A stretch of DNA of 64,000 bases from assembly GCA_046727735.1 (NCBI GenBank), contig JBKPDF010000008.1, positions 62,001 through 126,000 of the forward strand. Direction: 5' to 3'. Source of the stretch: AP-16 sp046727735 (GTDB taxonomy: Bacteria > Pseudomonadota > Alphaproteobacteria > Rhizobiales > Xanthobacteraceae). Made by a program: the position numbers and the translations under genes. Position 1 is the stretch's first letter; every line of letters begins with the position of its first letter. Below the pieces are notes generated by a model. It ran no database searches, had not been told where the DNA came from, and saw nothing but the letters and a program-made list of their open reading frames with translations. Shown here piece by piece: positions 1 through 8,489 of the stretch.

Positions 1-231
1 CAATACAGCACGTCGCGGCTCATCGAGCGGCTGACCCGGGCAGGCCTGATCGTTCGCTTAGTCTGCCCGATGGACCGGCGCGGTCAGTTCATCGCGATCA
101 CACCAGAGGGCCGCGCGCTGCAGAGACGAATGTGGGAGGCCTATGCGGCCTCGATCGAGCGCCATTTGGGCACTCGGCTGTCCCGTGCGGATGCCGGCCG
201 GCTGTGCGAGCTGCTCGCCAAGCTGAGTTGA
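1..231 (+). CDS. MarR-family transcriptional regulator, C-terminal part
   Basis: The window opens inside this gene, so only the last 76 residues are present. They read as the end of a winged-helix domain (STSRLIERLTRAGLI is the recognition-helix region, DRRGQFIAITPEGRAL the wing) followed by the dimerisation helices, which is the MarR layout. The family binds DNA as homodimers and often responds to small phenolic ligands. The target cannot be inferred because the upstream side is missing. Confidence 0.75.
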   Translation, partial: QYSTSRLIERLTRAGLIVRLVCPMDRRGQFIAITPEGRALQRRMWEAYAASIERHLGTRLSRADAGRLCELLAKLS

Positions 232-350
232 TGCGGCAAGTCAACTCCTTCTCCGGCTGAAAAATTTTGCCCACGGCGCGGAACTTCGGAGGGGTTCGAG
301 CGTTGGCAGTTCCGGTCGTGTGTGGCGGCTGCCGGCAGAGGAGGTTTGCG

Positions 351-587
351 TTGCGCGCTCCGTCCATTCAGGTTCTCGCTCCCGACGAGGAAGTGCTCGG
401 CGAGGTGCCGCTCGCGCCCTATGGGCTTACCGGCGTCTCGGAGGCGCAATTGGCGCGCAAGCTGGCGCGTCCGTCTGCCGCCGCCCCGCAGGCGAAGGCG
501 GAAACCTCGAAGCTGCTGCGGAAACTGTTTCCCGATTCCCCGCTCGCGCTGCGGCTCGTGGGACTTGCAGCCCTCGTCCGGCGCTAG
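351..587 (+). CDS. small conserved-looking hypothetical protein
   Basis: A 78-residue protein. I chose the TTG at 351 because a strong AGAGGAGG ribosome binding site lies about 5 bases upstream; the frame is open from 267. The product is acidic in its first third and has a basic, alanine-rich middle and a hydrophobic C-terminus. I recognise no domain. It ends just before the left arm of the inverted repeat around the GIY-YIG gene. High third-position GC and the ribosome binding site argue for a real gene, but its function is unknown. Confidence 0.5.
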   Translation: MRAPSIQVLAPDEEVLGEVPLAPYGLTGVSEAQLARKLARPSAAAPQAKAETSKLLRKLFPDSPLALRLVGLAALVRR

Positions 588-594
588 CGTTCCG

Positions 595-756
595 CGCCCC
601 GGGGTTATCAACCCGACGCGCCGTATCCGCATAAGATCTGGGGTGACACGCGCACCCATGCGGCCTCACGGGATGTGACATTGTTGCCGCTGACCTGCGG
701 GCGTCCCCCCCCCGCTCGTCATGCGCGGGCTTGACCCGCGCACCCATGCGGCCTCT
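595..756 (+). repeat. left arm of long inverted repeat flanking the GIY-YIG gene
   Basis: This segment reappears in inverted orientation at about 1131-1286. The innermost 42 bases (715-756) are an exact reverse complement of 1131-1172. The outer part matches imperfectly, including the CGCACCCATGCGGCCTCACGG block (651-671) and a TTATCA-N10-CGCCGT block near the outer end. The core contains the small palindrome GCGGGCTTGACCCGC. Confidence 0.85.
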
Positions 757-791
757 CCATGGCCGCCGGCCGGACGACAGCAGGTCACGGC

Positions 792-1089
792 ATGGACAGG
801 GCGTACTGGGTCTACATTCTGGCGAGCCGCCCAAGAGGGACGCTATACGTCGGCATGACCAACGATCTCGTGCGACGAATCTATCTGCACCGCGAAAGTC
901 TCGTTCCAGGATTCACGAAACGATACGGCGTGAAATTGCTGGTCTATTACGAGCAGCACGTGACCGCGCTTGCGGCCATCCAACGGGAGAAGAACATCAA
1001 ACATTGGCCTCGCGCATGGAATCGACTTGATCCTCTCCATGAATCCCGACTGGTACGATCTCTATGATGGAATCGCCAGATGGGCATAG
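792..1089 (+). pseudogene. GIY-YIG nuclease-domain protein, frameshifted near its C-terminus
   Basis: The ATG at 792 starts a typical small GIY-YIG protein. YWVYILASR and TLYVGMTNDLVRRI carry the GIY and YIG strands and the catalytic Arg, and REKNIKHWPRAW is the conserved segment after them. The frame then stops at 1067. The expected family ending (IDLILSMNPDWYDLYDGIA) lies in frame 1 from 1021 and ends at 1087-1089. One A missing in the TGGAA run near 1019-1021 explains this. The core fold is intact, so partial activity is possible. The gene sits in the centre of a long inverted repeat. The frameshift could be real or a sequencing error. Confidence 0.85.
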
Positions 1090-1130
1090 CCCTCGGAACG
1101 CGTACAATTGTTCAGCGCTCCGTTTCGACG

Positions 1131-1286
1131 AGAGGCCGCATGGGTGCGCGGGTCAAGCCCGCGCATGACGAGTTAGGGGCGCGCCGGAGGTCGGCAGCGC
1201 GGAACTCACCTGCCGTGAGGCCGCATGGGTGCGCGGGTCACCCAGGGTCTCATGCGGGACGGCGCGTTGAGCTGATAAACCGGGCA
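1131..1286 (-). repeat. right arm of long inverted repeat flanking the GIY-YIG gene
   Basis: Inverted partner of 595-756. The match is exact over 42 bases (1131-1172) and imperfect but clear further out: the block at 1213-1245 mirrors 641-672, and 1252-1286 mirrors the outer end. It stops within about 10 bases of the livF stop codon. Confidence 0.85.
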
Positions 1287-1292
1287 GCCCAG

Positions 1293-1997
1293 CTATAGTC
1301 CCAGATAGGCTTGCCGCACCCGGTCGTCGGAGAGCAGCGCCGAGCCGGTGCCGGAGCGCGTGACGCGCCCGGTTTCGAGCACGTAGGCGCGGCTCGCGAG
1401 TTTCAGCGAAACGGCGACGTTCTGCTCGACCAGCACGCAGGTGAGCCCCTCGATATTGAGTTCGCGGATGGTCCTGAGCACGTCGTGCACGATATTGGGC
1501 GCGAGCCCGAGCGAGGGCTCGTCGAACATCACGAGCTCCGGCGCGCCCATCAGGCAACGGCCGATCGCGAGCATCCGCTGCTCGCCGCCGGACAGCGTGC
1601 CGGCCGATTGCCGCTTGCGCTCGGCGAGCTTCGGGAACAGCGCGAACACCCGCTCGCGATTGCGCGCGCGCAGCGCCCGCGCGCGCGGCAGCATGGCGCC
1701 GACCTCGAGATTCTCCTCGACGCTGAGCCTTGCAAAAATCTGCCTGCCCTCGGCGACCTGGCCGATGCCGAGATTGCACACCCGATGGCTCGGCAGGCCG
1801 CCGATCTCGGTGCCGCGCAGCCGGATGCTGCCGCGCGCCGGACGGCGCATGCCGGCAATGGTCTGGATCAGCGAAGTCTTGCCGGCGCCGTTCGCTCCGA
1901 CGATCGCCACGATCGAGCCCTGGTCGACGGCGAGCGACACGCGGTCGAGCGCCTGGGCGTCGCCGTAGAAGACATCGAGATCCTCGACGACCAGCAT
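1293..1997 (-). CDS. livF: branched-chain amino acid/amide-type ABC transporter ATP-binding protein (LivF)
   Basis: A 234-residue ATPase. It has a Walker A motif (GANGAGKTS, about residues 34-42), the LSGGEQ signature, Walker B (ELVMFDEPSLGLAP) and the switch His region (VLVEQN). The length and the SLGLAP and VEQNV motifs are typical of LivF of the HAAT family. It is the last gene of livH-livM-livG-livF and starts directly after the livG stop. It would energise import together with LivG. The substrate is uncertain (branched-chain amino acid, amide or short carboxylic acid). A frame-shifted copy seen in other frames is only a shadow. Confidence 0.93.
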   Translation of the reverse strand: MLVVEDLDVFYGDAQALDRVSLAVDQGSIVAIVGANGAGKTSLIQTIAGMRRPARGSIRLRGTEIGGLPSHRVCNLGIGQVAEGRQIFARLSVEENLEVGAMLPRARALRARNRERVFALFPKLAERKRQSAGTLSGGEQRMLAIGRCLMGAPELVMFDEPSLGLAPNIVHDVLRTIRELNIEGLTCVLVEQNVAVSLKLASRAYVLETGRVTRSGTGSALLSDDRVRQAYLGL

Positions 1998-2717
1998 CTA
2001 GAGCGCCTCCGCGCCGAGATAGGATTCGATCGGGTTGCGCACGACCTCTTCGGGCGTGCCTGTCGCGATCGCGGCGCCGTGATGCAGCACGAGGATGCGC
2101 GAGGCAAGCGCCATCACCGCGCGCATGACGTGCTCGATCAGCAGGATGGTCATCCCGGTCGTGCGGTTGAGCTCGCGCAGCAGCGCGACCATCTGGTCGG
2201 TCTCGGTCGGCCGCAGCCCGGCCATCACCTCATCGAGCAGCAGCAATTTCGGTTTGGTCGCGAGCGCGCGGGCAAGCTCGAGGCGCTTGCGGTCCGGCAA
2301 CGCGAGCGCGGACGCCGACTGGTGGAGCTTGTCGAACAGCTCAAGCTGCCAGATCACCCGGTGTGCGGTCTCCAGCGCTTCCCCCATGTCTTTCGCGTGC
2401 AGCAGTGCGCCGATCAGCACGTTGTCCTCGACGGACAGCGCCGCGAACGGCCGCACGTTCTGGAAGGTGCGGCCGATACCGCGCCGTGCGATCTCGTCGG
2501 GGCGACGGCCGTCGATCCGCTCGCCGGCGAACGTGATCGTGCCCTCGTCGGGACGCAGCACGCCGGCGACCATGTTGAACAGCGTGGTCTTGCCGGCCCC
2601 GTTGGGACCGATCACGGCGAACAGTTCTCCGGGCGAAATCTCGCAGCTGACGCGATCGACGGCGCGCAAGCCGCGGAAGCGCTTGCTAACGGCGTCGATG
2701 GCGAGGAGCGCCGTCAT
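1998..2717 (-). CDS. livG: branched-chain amino acid/amide-type ABC transporter ATP-binding protein (LivG)
   Basis: A 239-residue ATPase starting at the ATG of 2715-2717, which overlaps the livM stop as ATGA. It has Walker A GPNGAGKTT, the LivG-type GIGRTFQNVRPF motif, Walker B LLLLDEVMAGL and IEHVM. In place of the usual LSGGQ signature the sequence reads ALALPDRKR, typical of LivG (normally LPYGxQRRLE). The longer open frame upstream is a shadow of livM. It forms the ATPase heterodimer with LivF. Confidence 0.93.
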   Translation of the reverse strand: MTALLAIDAVSKRFRGLRAVDRVSCEISPGELFAVIGPNGAGKTTLFNMVAGVLRPDEGTITFAGERIDGRRPDEIARRGIGRTFQNVRPFAALSVEDNVLIGALLHAKDMGEALETAHRVIWQLELFDKLHQSASALALPDRKRLELARALATKPKLLLLDEVMAGLRPTETDQMVALLRELNRTTGMTILLIEHVMRAVMALASRILVLHHGAAIATGTPEEVVRNPIESYLGAEAL

Positions 2718-3715
2718 GATCCCTTGCCCCGGAGGCGGAGCACGCGCGCGAGCCAGGGCCACACGCCGTTCGGCCGCAGCCAGATGATGACCATCAGGGT
2801 CACGCCGTAGAACAGCGCTTTCGTGCCCGGCGCGTTGAGACCGAGGCGTTCGGTCGCCGCGATCAGCGCCTCGCCGAGCGGCGTGAGGATCAACGCGCCG
2901 ACGATCGGGCCGAAGATCGTGCCGAGCCCGCCGATGATCGGCGCGAGGATCAGCTCGATCGAGCGGCCGATGTCGAACACCTGGGCGGGAAACAGATTGC
3001 GGTAGTAGAACGCGTAGAACACGCCGGCGATTGCCGTCATGCCGGCGGAGATCAGCATCGCGGCCATTCGCGCGCGGAACACATCGACGCCGAGCGCGCG
3101 CGCCGCTTCCGCGTCCTCGCGCACGGCGAGCCAGCGATAGCCGAGCGCGGAGCGCCGCAGCACGGCGACGAGAACCGCCGCCCCGACCGCGAGCGCGAGC
3201 GCGACGTAATAGAACAGCAGCGGCCCCCCGCCGAGATTCCACCATTGCGCCGCCGCCTCGCCGCGCACGGGCAGGAAAAATCCGGCGGACGCCCCGGTGA
3301 ACGCCCAATGGTCGAAGCCGATCCGGGTGAACTCTGCGAACGCGATCGTGAGCAGCGCGAAATACACGCCCTCGATGCTGAAGCGCCAGCCGAGCCAGCC
3401 GATCAGCGCCCCGCCGAGCGCCGCGACCGGAATGGCGGCAAACACCCCGAGCCACGGCCCGATGCCGAAATGGATCCACAGCGCCGCCGCCACATAGGCG
3501 CCCAGCCCGAGATAAAGCGCGTGTCCGAGCGACAATTGCCCGGCGAAGCCCATCAGCAGATTCCAGGCCTGGCCGACATAGGCGAAATACAGCACCAGGA
3601 TCAGCACGCTGATGAGATAGCGGTCGGCGAAGAGCGGAGCGGCGAGGAACGCGGCGAGCAGCAGCCCGGCGAGCACGCGGCCGTGCGGCGGGGCGTCTCG
3701 CCACAGCGCGCTCAT
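2714..3715 (-). CDS. livM: branched-chain amino acid/amide-type ABC transporter permease (LivM)
   Basis: A 333-residue membrane permease starting at 3715 with ATGA overlap to livH. It has about 9-10 hydrophobic segments and the conserved LivM stretches NLLMGFAGQLSLGHALYLG and IGGLGTIFGPIVGALIL. The EDAEAARALGVD loop is the EAA-like contact with the ATPases. It pairs with LivH to form the transmembrane pore. Confidence 0.93.
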   Translation of the reverse strand: MSALWRDAPPHGRVLAGLLLAAFLAAPLFADRYLISVLILVLYFAYVGQAWNLLMGFAGQLSLGHALYLGLGAYVAAALWIHFGIGPWLGVFAAIPVAALGGALIGWLGWRFSIEGVYFALLTIAFAEFTRIGFDHWAFTGASAGFFLPVRGEAAAQWWNLGGGPLLFYYVALALAVGAAVLVAVLRRSALGYRWLAVREDAEAARALGVDVFRARMAAMLISAGMTAIAGVFYAFYYRNLFPAQVFDIGRSIELILAPIIGGLGTIFGPIVGALILTPLGEALIAATERLGLNAPGTKALFYGVTLMVIIWLRPNGVWPWLARVLRLRGKGS

Positions 3716-4578
3716 GCGCGCCGCCCCACCAACCCCTGCGGCCGCAGCACGAGCACCGCGATCAGCAGCGCGAAGGAGAACATGCTCTTCATCGACGGCT
3801 CGGCGTAGAACCCGGCGAGCGCCTCGGAGACGCCGATCAGCACCCCGCCGAGCAGCGCGCCGGCCATCGAGCCGAGCCCGCCGATGATGACGATCGTGAA
3901 CGCGAGCAGCGTGTAGGCGGAGGCGAGGCTCGGTGCCGCATCGGCGATCGTCACCATCAGCGCGCCGGCGGCGCCGACGCAGGCGAGCCCGATGCCGAAG
4001 GTGAGCGCATAGAGCCGCTTGACGTTGAGCCCGACGACCGCCGCGCCGACGAGATTGTCGGCACAGGCCCGGATCGCGGTGCCGGTGCGGGTGAACCGGA
4101 AGAAGGCGAACAGGCCGCAGGCGAACGCGAGCGCCGCGACCGCGGCGAACACCCGCACCTTGTCGAGGATCAGCGTGCCGACGAGGTAGCTGTCGAACCC
4201 GTATCCGAGGCTCACCGGGCGCGCGTCGGGCCCGAAGATCATCAGCACGGCGTTCACGACAATGATGGCGAGGCCGACCAGGAGAATGAACTGCTCGTGC
4301 TCGGGCCTTCCGACGAACGGATTGATCAGAAGCCGTTGCAACAGATAGCCGAGCGCGAAGAATGTCGCGGCGATCGGGATCGTTGCCACGAGTGGATCCA
4401 GACGAAGCGTCTGGAACAGCACGAACGCCGCATACATGGCGAGGACGGTGAGCTCGCCATGGGCGAAATTGACGACGCGCACCACGCCGAAAATCACCGA
4501 GAGGCCGAGCGCCATGAGGCCGTAGACCAGGCCGGTGAGGACGCCCTGGACGACGACATTCAAGGTGATCGACGACAT
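3712..4578 (-). CDS. livH: branched-chain amino acid/amide-type ABC transporter permease (LivH)
   Basis: A 288-residue permease. I start it at MSSITLNVVVQ (4578), where family members begin and where GGGGA lies upstream; an in-frame ATG at 4614 would add 12 residues (MQTGAPPRGWGR). Family motifs include GLVYGLMALGLSVIFGVVRVVNFAHGE (cited in parts) and IGGLGSMAGALLGG. It is the first gene of the livHMGF unit. The binding protein gene at 5762-7012 lies further upstream in the same orientation, with two unrelated small genes between them. Confidence 0.92.
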   Translation of the reverse strand: MSSITLNVVVQGVLTGLVYGLMALGLSVIFGVVRVVNFAHGELTVLAMYAAFVLFQTLRLDPLVATIPIAATFFALGYLLQRLLINPFVGRPEHEQFILLVGLAIIVVNAVLMIFGPDARPVSLGYGFDSYLVGTLILDKVRVFAAVAALAFACGLFAFFRFTRTGTAIRACADNLVGAAVVGLNVKRLYALTFGIGLACVGAAGALMVTIADAAPSLASAYTLLAFTIVIIGGLGSMAGALLGGVLIGVSEALAGFYAEPSMKSMFSFALLIAVLVLRPQGLVGRRA

Positions 4579-5046
4579 TCGTCCCCAGCCCCGCGGCGGC
4601 GCACCCGTCTGCATCTATACGGCAAGAGCTGCCGCAATCCAGCGGGGTCTGTCGATGATCCAAGCAAATCTTTGACCTCCCCCCGAATACTCGTGTCGCA
4701 GAAAATGAGGCCGCAACCCCTCACCCGCCTCGCGGACTTCGTCCGCTCGGCACCCTCTCCCGCAAGGGGAGAGGGAAAGCGCGTACATGGCGCCGCTGAA
4801 CAAATAACTCCTCTCCTGTCTGCCAACACGGCGGCTTCCTTTCTCCCCTTGCACGAGGGTGGTTCCGACCCCGGACTTGATCCGGGGGCAGAAACCGGAT
4901 GAGGGGTCCGTTCAATCAAGATCGCGGTGCTGCGTCCCGCCTCGGGGGCGAAGCCCGCATGATTTTCCCGGGCCGGCTTTCAGCCCGTTGCGGAACTTAC
5001 CTCCGCGTCCGGTCGTTGGGTTTGGGACGGGCCGCGGGGCGTCGCC
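4579..5046. repeat. intergenic region with palindromic GGGGAGAGGG-type repeat
   Basis: No gene seen. About 4716-4780 carries one unit of the commonest repeat family of this window: CCCCTCACCC, a GC-rich loop, then CCCTCTCCCGCAAGGGGAGAGGG (cited as stem halves CCCTCTCC/GGGAGAGGG). A second half-unit lies near 4840-4895 (CTCCCCTTGCACGAGG). The repeats lie upstream of livH and may act at the transcript level. Confidence 0.7.
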
Positions 5047-5259
5047 GTGGAATGGCGCACTCTCAAGCTGCGGGTCATCCGGCCGCCGAGCGTCGGCTAT
5101 GTCACCTCGGCACCGCCGCCGATCACCGTGACTGCGGAAACCAATCGCTACGTTTGCGGCCAATGCGGCACGCTGCTCGTCATCGCCGATGACGACCAGG
5201 TCCATGGGCTCGTGGTGCGGTGCCGGGAATGCGGCCGCTACAACGAAGTGGAAACCTGA
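5047..5259 (+). CDS. small zinc-ribbon protein
   Basis: A 70-residue protein from the GTG at 5047 (VEWRTLKLRVIRPP). Residues about 37-66 contain CGQCGTLL and VRCRECGRYN, two CxxC knuckles spaced as in rubredoxin-like zinc ribbons. The N-terminal 35 residues are basic and then proline-rich. Such proteins occur as conserved hypotheticals in Hyphomicrobiales; the role is unknown. It lies between the liv transporter genes and the ABM monooxygenase, but on the opposite strand. Confidence 0.65.
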   Translation: MEWRTLKLRVIRPPSVGYVTSAPPPITVTAETNRYVCGQCGTLLVIADDDQVHGLVVRCRECGRYNEVET

Positions 5260-5301
5260 GGGCGAACCCGAGGAGCCCGCAACGTGGGCGCTGCGGGCGC
5301 T

Positions 5302-5586
5302 TCAGGGCATGTGAGAACGCAGGACGAGGATTTCCGGTTCGAAGCGTTCGTACTGAGCAAACGCCGAGTAGTGCCCGGCGAGCGCTTGCAGCGCTCTCGA
5401 TCGCGCCTCCGCATCCTCCCAGGTGACCGCGGTGACCCAGTGCTCCCGAATGCTGGATTCGTAGATTTCGACCCGGACGCAGCCCGGCTGGCGGGCGATG
5501 TCCGGCATCAGCTCCCGCCGCCACGTCTCCGCGAACTCGGCAAGCTTGTCCGACGGCACGAACCAGCGCCTGAGAACCGTTATCAT
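5302..5586 (-). CDS. antibiotic biosynthesis monooxygenase (ABM)-fold protein
   Basis: A 94-residue single-domain protein. TWRRELMPDIARQPGCVRVEIYESS and HWVTAVTWEDAEARSRAL (shown in parts) match the ferredoxin-like dimeric ABM fold, where a Gly-Cys or Gly-Phe turn precedes the second strand and a Trp marks the third. ABM proteins are cofactor-free oxygenases or heme-binding dimers; which applies here is not visible. It is co-directional with the binding protein upstream, 175 bases away. Confidence 0.75.
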   Translation of the reverse strand: MITVLRRWFVPSDKLAEFAETWRRELMPDIARQPGCVRVEIYESSIREHWVTAVTWEDAEARSRALQALAGHYSAFAQYERFEPEILVLRSHMP

Positions 5587-5761
5587 CGCCGCGACCCCCG
5601 GGCGAGCTTAGCCAAAATCACGGCTCGTCTGGAAGGTGTGTGGCGGTGGAGCGCGGGGGAAATTGCGGGTTGGGCTGGGCGATCGCCCGCGCGCGTCGCG
5701 CCTCGGCGACGGCGGCACGCTCCTTCCCTCTCCCCACGAAGCGGTGGGGAGGGAAAGCGGC

Positions 5762-7012
5762 TCAGGTGCGGCCCTGCCAGGGCGGCATCGGCAGCACCGG
5801 CCCCATGACCGCGACCTCGGCCGGCAAGGTGACGGTCGGCGTGCGATCGCGGTTCTGCAGGCAGGCCGAGGGAATGGAGGTGTTCTGCCCCTTCTCGTTG
5901 AACCGGATCGGGCCGCCGATCATCGCATGATCGGCGATGTTGGTTTCGCGCAGCGCCTTCATGAACTCCGGCCCGTGGGTCGTGCCCGCGCGCTTGAAAC
6001 CGTCGCAGGCGACGAGCAGGCCCTCGAACGTGAAGCCGACGTTGAAGCACTCGAGCTCGAACCGCAGGTTGGGCTGCTCGGTTTGGAACGCCGCGGCGAG
6101 CGCCTGCGTCATCTTCGATCGCGGATTGGCCCAGGGGATGTTGTAGATGTGATAATCGGCGAGCGGCCCGAGCGCCTGGAAGAATTCCTGGTCGTAGAGG
6201 CCCGGCGAGCCCGGCGAGATCATCGCCATCGGCTGGAAATGCTGGCGCACCATGTCGCGGACGAGCTTGATGGCATCGGCCGCGCGCGTCACCACCAACA
6301 GCAGATCGGGATTGACGGCGCGCACCTTGGTCACCTCGACCGAGAGGTCCTGGGCCTTGGGGTCGTAGGCGATGGATTCGACGAGCCTGAACGGCAGGTT
6401 CGAGGCCGGGAACATGCGGTCCATCGCCTGGCGCTGCGCGGTGCCGAAATTGTCGTTGGCGTGCAGAAAGACCGCGGTTTTCGGCTCGGCCTTGGTGACC
6501 GCGAGCAGATCCTTGATCAGCGCCAGCCCGTTGCCAAGCAGCATGCCGCCGTTCGGGAAATTGCGGACCAGGAATTTGTAGCCCTGCTCGGTCAATTGCG
6601 GCGCGGCGCCGATGTGGACGACGAGCGGCACCTGGCGCTGCTCGCAGACCTGAGCGATCGCCAGCGTGCAGGCGGAATCGAAAGCGCCGACGATGCAATG
6701 CGCGCCTTCGTTGATGACGCGCTCGGCCCGGGTGCGCGCAAGATCCGGGTTGCTCTCGACGTCGACGTGCACGAGCTCGACCCGGTAGCCGTAGTCGGCG
6801 AGCACTTTGGGCGCGAGCAGCGCGCCGCGGTGGCAGCTCTGGCCGGCGGGCGCGAGATAACCGGACCGCGGCAGCAGCACCGCGATTTTGAGCGCCTGGG
6901 CCTGCGCGCGCACGAGCGCGGGTGCGGCGAGAAGCGCAGTTCCGGCCGCGGTACCGGCGAGCACGTGACGCCGGCTCAATGTGCGGCATGTGCGGCCCGT
7001 TGCATCCGACAT
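5762..7012 (-). CDS. Tat-exported ABC transporter substrate-binding protein (LivK type)
   Basis: A 416-residue periplasmic binding protein of the HAAT/LivK family. The N-terminus TLSRRHVLAGTAAGTALLAA is a twin-arginine signal with cleavage near ALVRAQA. The mature part begins LKIAVLLPRSGYLAPAG and contains AHCIVGAFDSACTLAIAQ and FLHANDNFGTAQRQAMDRMF, typical of type I periplasmic binding folds. It is the probable ligand receptor for LivHMGF. The unusual Cys residues in the ligand-cleft region and the Tat signal suggest folding in the cytoplasm. The ligand cannot be assigned. Confidence 0.88.
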   Translation of the reverse strand: MSDATGRTCRTLSRRHVLAGTAAGTALLAAPALVRAQAQALKIAVLLPRSGYLAPAGQSCHRGALLAPKVLADYGYRVELVHVDVESNPDLARTRAERVINEGAHCIVGAFDSACTLAIAQVCEQRQVPLVVHIGAAPQLTEQGYKFLVRNFPNGGMLLGNGLALIKDLLAVTKAEPKTAVFLHANDNFGTAQRQAMDRMFPASNLPFRLVESIAYDPKAQDLSVEVTKVRAVNPDLLLVVTRAADAIKLVRDMVRQHFQPMAMISPGSPGLYDQEFFQALGPLADYHIYNIPWANPRSKMTQALAAAFQTEQPNLRFELECFNVGFTFEGLLVACDGFKRAGTTHGPEFMKALRETNIADHAMIGGPIRFNEKGQNTSIPSACLQNRDRTPTVTLPAEVAVMGPVLPMPPWQGRT

Positions 7013-7377
7013 GGCGTCCTCCCTTGGCTGTTCTTATGACGAGCGGCGTTCGGTCTCCCTTAGCTCGCCCATCTTGTCACCTCAAGATCGCTTCGTCGGC
7101 GCGAATGTTTCACGATGCACGCGCAGCAAACGCGCTTCCCCTCTCCCCTTGCGGGATTGTTGCGAAACCGAGCGGCATACTCGCTTCCCCTCTCCCCTTG
7201 TGGGAGAGGGTGGCTCGTTGCGAGCACGAGCGAGCGACGAGCCGGGTGAGGGGTAGCTTGCAAACGGATGCGAGCAAAACCCCTCACCCGGTCCTCGCCT
7301 TCGGCTCGGACCACCCTCTCCCACAAGGGGAGAGGGAAGCGCGCTTGCGGCGCCCTCCCTTCCCCCACCGCCCGCGT
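7013..7377. repeat. intergenic region holding the compound ~190-bp repeat, copy 1
   Basis: From 7153 to 7343 lies a compound repeat of three hairpin units. Near 7190-7212 and 7310-7335 are CCTCTCCCCTTG/CAAGGGGAGAGG-type stems, and CGAGCCGGGTGAGGGG lies between them. The reverse complement occurs at 15954-16143 with only a few mismatches. No gene is seen. Confidence 0.85.
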
Positions 7378-8463
7378 TCAGCTCGCCGCGGCGCCGAGCC
7401 ATTCGAAATGTTTTTGTGCCTCGGCAGAAAGTTTCACGACGAGCTCGCCCGCCGGCAGCTCGCGGCCGAGTGCTGCGGCCTGTCCGGACCACAGCGGTGA
7501 GAAATCCGCCGAGCCTTGCGCCTCCGCTTTCGCGCGCAGCGGCGCGACCGCGGCGGCCGCGAGCGGAAATTCCGGCGCGATTTCGGAGATCGGCCCGTGC
7601 TCGCGCATCAAGCGATTGTACAAGCCGCGCGCCGACCGGCCGGTCAGCACGTTGGTCAACACGGTTCCATCATCGCGCGCCGTCTTGAACGCCGCGCGAT
7701 GCAGCGCCGAGATTTTCGCCTCCGGGCAGAACAGGAATGCGGTTCCCATCTGCACGCCGCAAGCGCCGAGCGCGAACGCCGCGGCGATCCCGCGCGCGTC
7801 GGTGATGCCGCCCGCGGCGATCACCGGCACGTGGACGGCATCAACGACCTGCGGCACGAGCGCGAACGTCCCGGCCTGCGCGGCGAGATCTTCGGTCAAA
7901 AACATGCCGCGATGTCCGCCCGCCTCGTTGCCCTGGGCGATGATCACGTCGGCGCCGCGCTCGGCGAGCCAGCGCGCCTCGGCCACCGTCGTTGCCGAGC
8001 TGAAAATCAGGCAGCCCGCCCGCTTCACGCGCTCGATGAGCGGCGCTTCCGGCAGGCCGAAATGGAAGCTCGCCACCTTCGGCTTGAGCTCGACGAGAAC
8101 CTCGCAGGTCTCGGCGTTGAACGGCGCGCGGGCCGGCGCGCTCACGGGCGCGTTGGGATCGAGGCCGAGCTCGCGGTAATAGCGGGCGAGACGGTCGCGC
8201 CATGCCGCTTCGCGCGCGTTGTCCGCGCGGGGCGGCCGGTGACAGAAGAAATTGACGTTGATCGGCCGCTGCGTGCGGGTGCGGATTTTTTCGACCTGCT
8301 CACGGATCTGCTCGGGCTTGAGCATCGCACACGGCAGCGAGCCGAGCCCGCCCGCCTCCGAGACGGCAGCGACGAGTTCCCAATCCTGGGCACCCGCCAT
8401 CGGCGCCTGCACGATCGGGTGCTCGATTTGCAAGAGATCCAGCAAACGCCGGTCCGGCCACAT
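7378..8463 (-). CDS. nitronate monooxygenase (2-nitropropane dioxygenase family)
   Basis: A 361-residue FMN enzyme. I chose the ATG at 8463 because GGAGAG lies 4 bases upstream; an in-frame ATG at 8475 is possible. Motifs in order: HPIVQAPMAGAQ (FMN-binding start), FGLPEAP, GADVIIAQGNEAGGHRG (the QGxEAGGH motif with catalytic His) and VIAAGGITDARGIAAALALGA-like strand (AAFALGACGVQMGTAFL). It would oxidise alkyl nitronates or act as a related flavin reductase. It is the last gene of the long minus-strand urease/amidase block, 26 bases after the amidase. Confidence 0.9.
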   Translation of the reverse strand: MWPDRRLLDLLQIEHPIVQAPMAGAQDWELVAAVSEAGGLGSLPCAMLKPEQIREQVEKIRTRTQRPINVNFFCHRPPRADNAREAAWRDRLARYYRELGLDPNAPVSAPARAPFNAETCEVLVELKPKVASFHFGLPEAPLIERVKRAGCLIFSSATTVAEARWLAERGADVIIAQGNEAGGHRGMFLTEDLAAQAGTFALVPQVVDAVHVPVIAAGGITDARGIAAAFALGACGVQMGTAFLFCPEAKISALHRAAFKTARDDGTVLTNVLTGRSARGLYNRLMREHGPISEIAPEFPLAAAAVAPLRAKAEAQGSADFSPLWSGQAAALGRELPAGELVVKLSAEAQKHFEWLGAAAS

Positions 8464-8489
8464 GGTGCTCTCCATTCCGGAACTTGAGA

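Noticed and set aside
2714..4663. A 649-residue open frame covering livH and livM
   Set aside because: Only the last 333 residues are LivM. The earlier part is an arginine-rich shadow of livH in another frame.
4716..7343. The many GGGGAGAGGG palindromes taken as a CRISPR array
   Set aside because: Units are palindromic, irregularly spaced, in both orientations and spread over the window, with no spacers of constant length.
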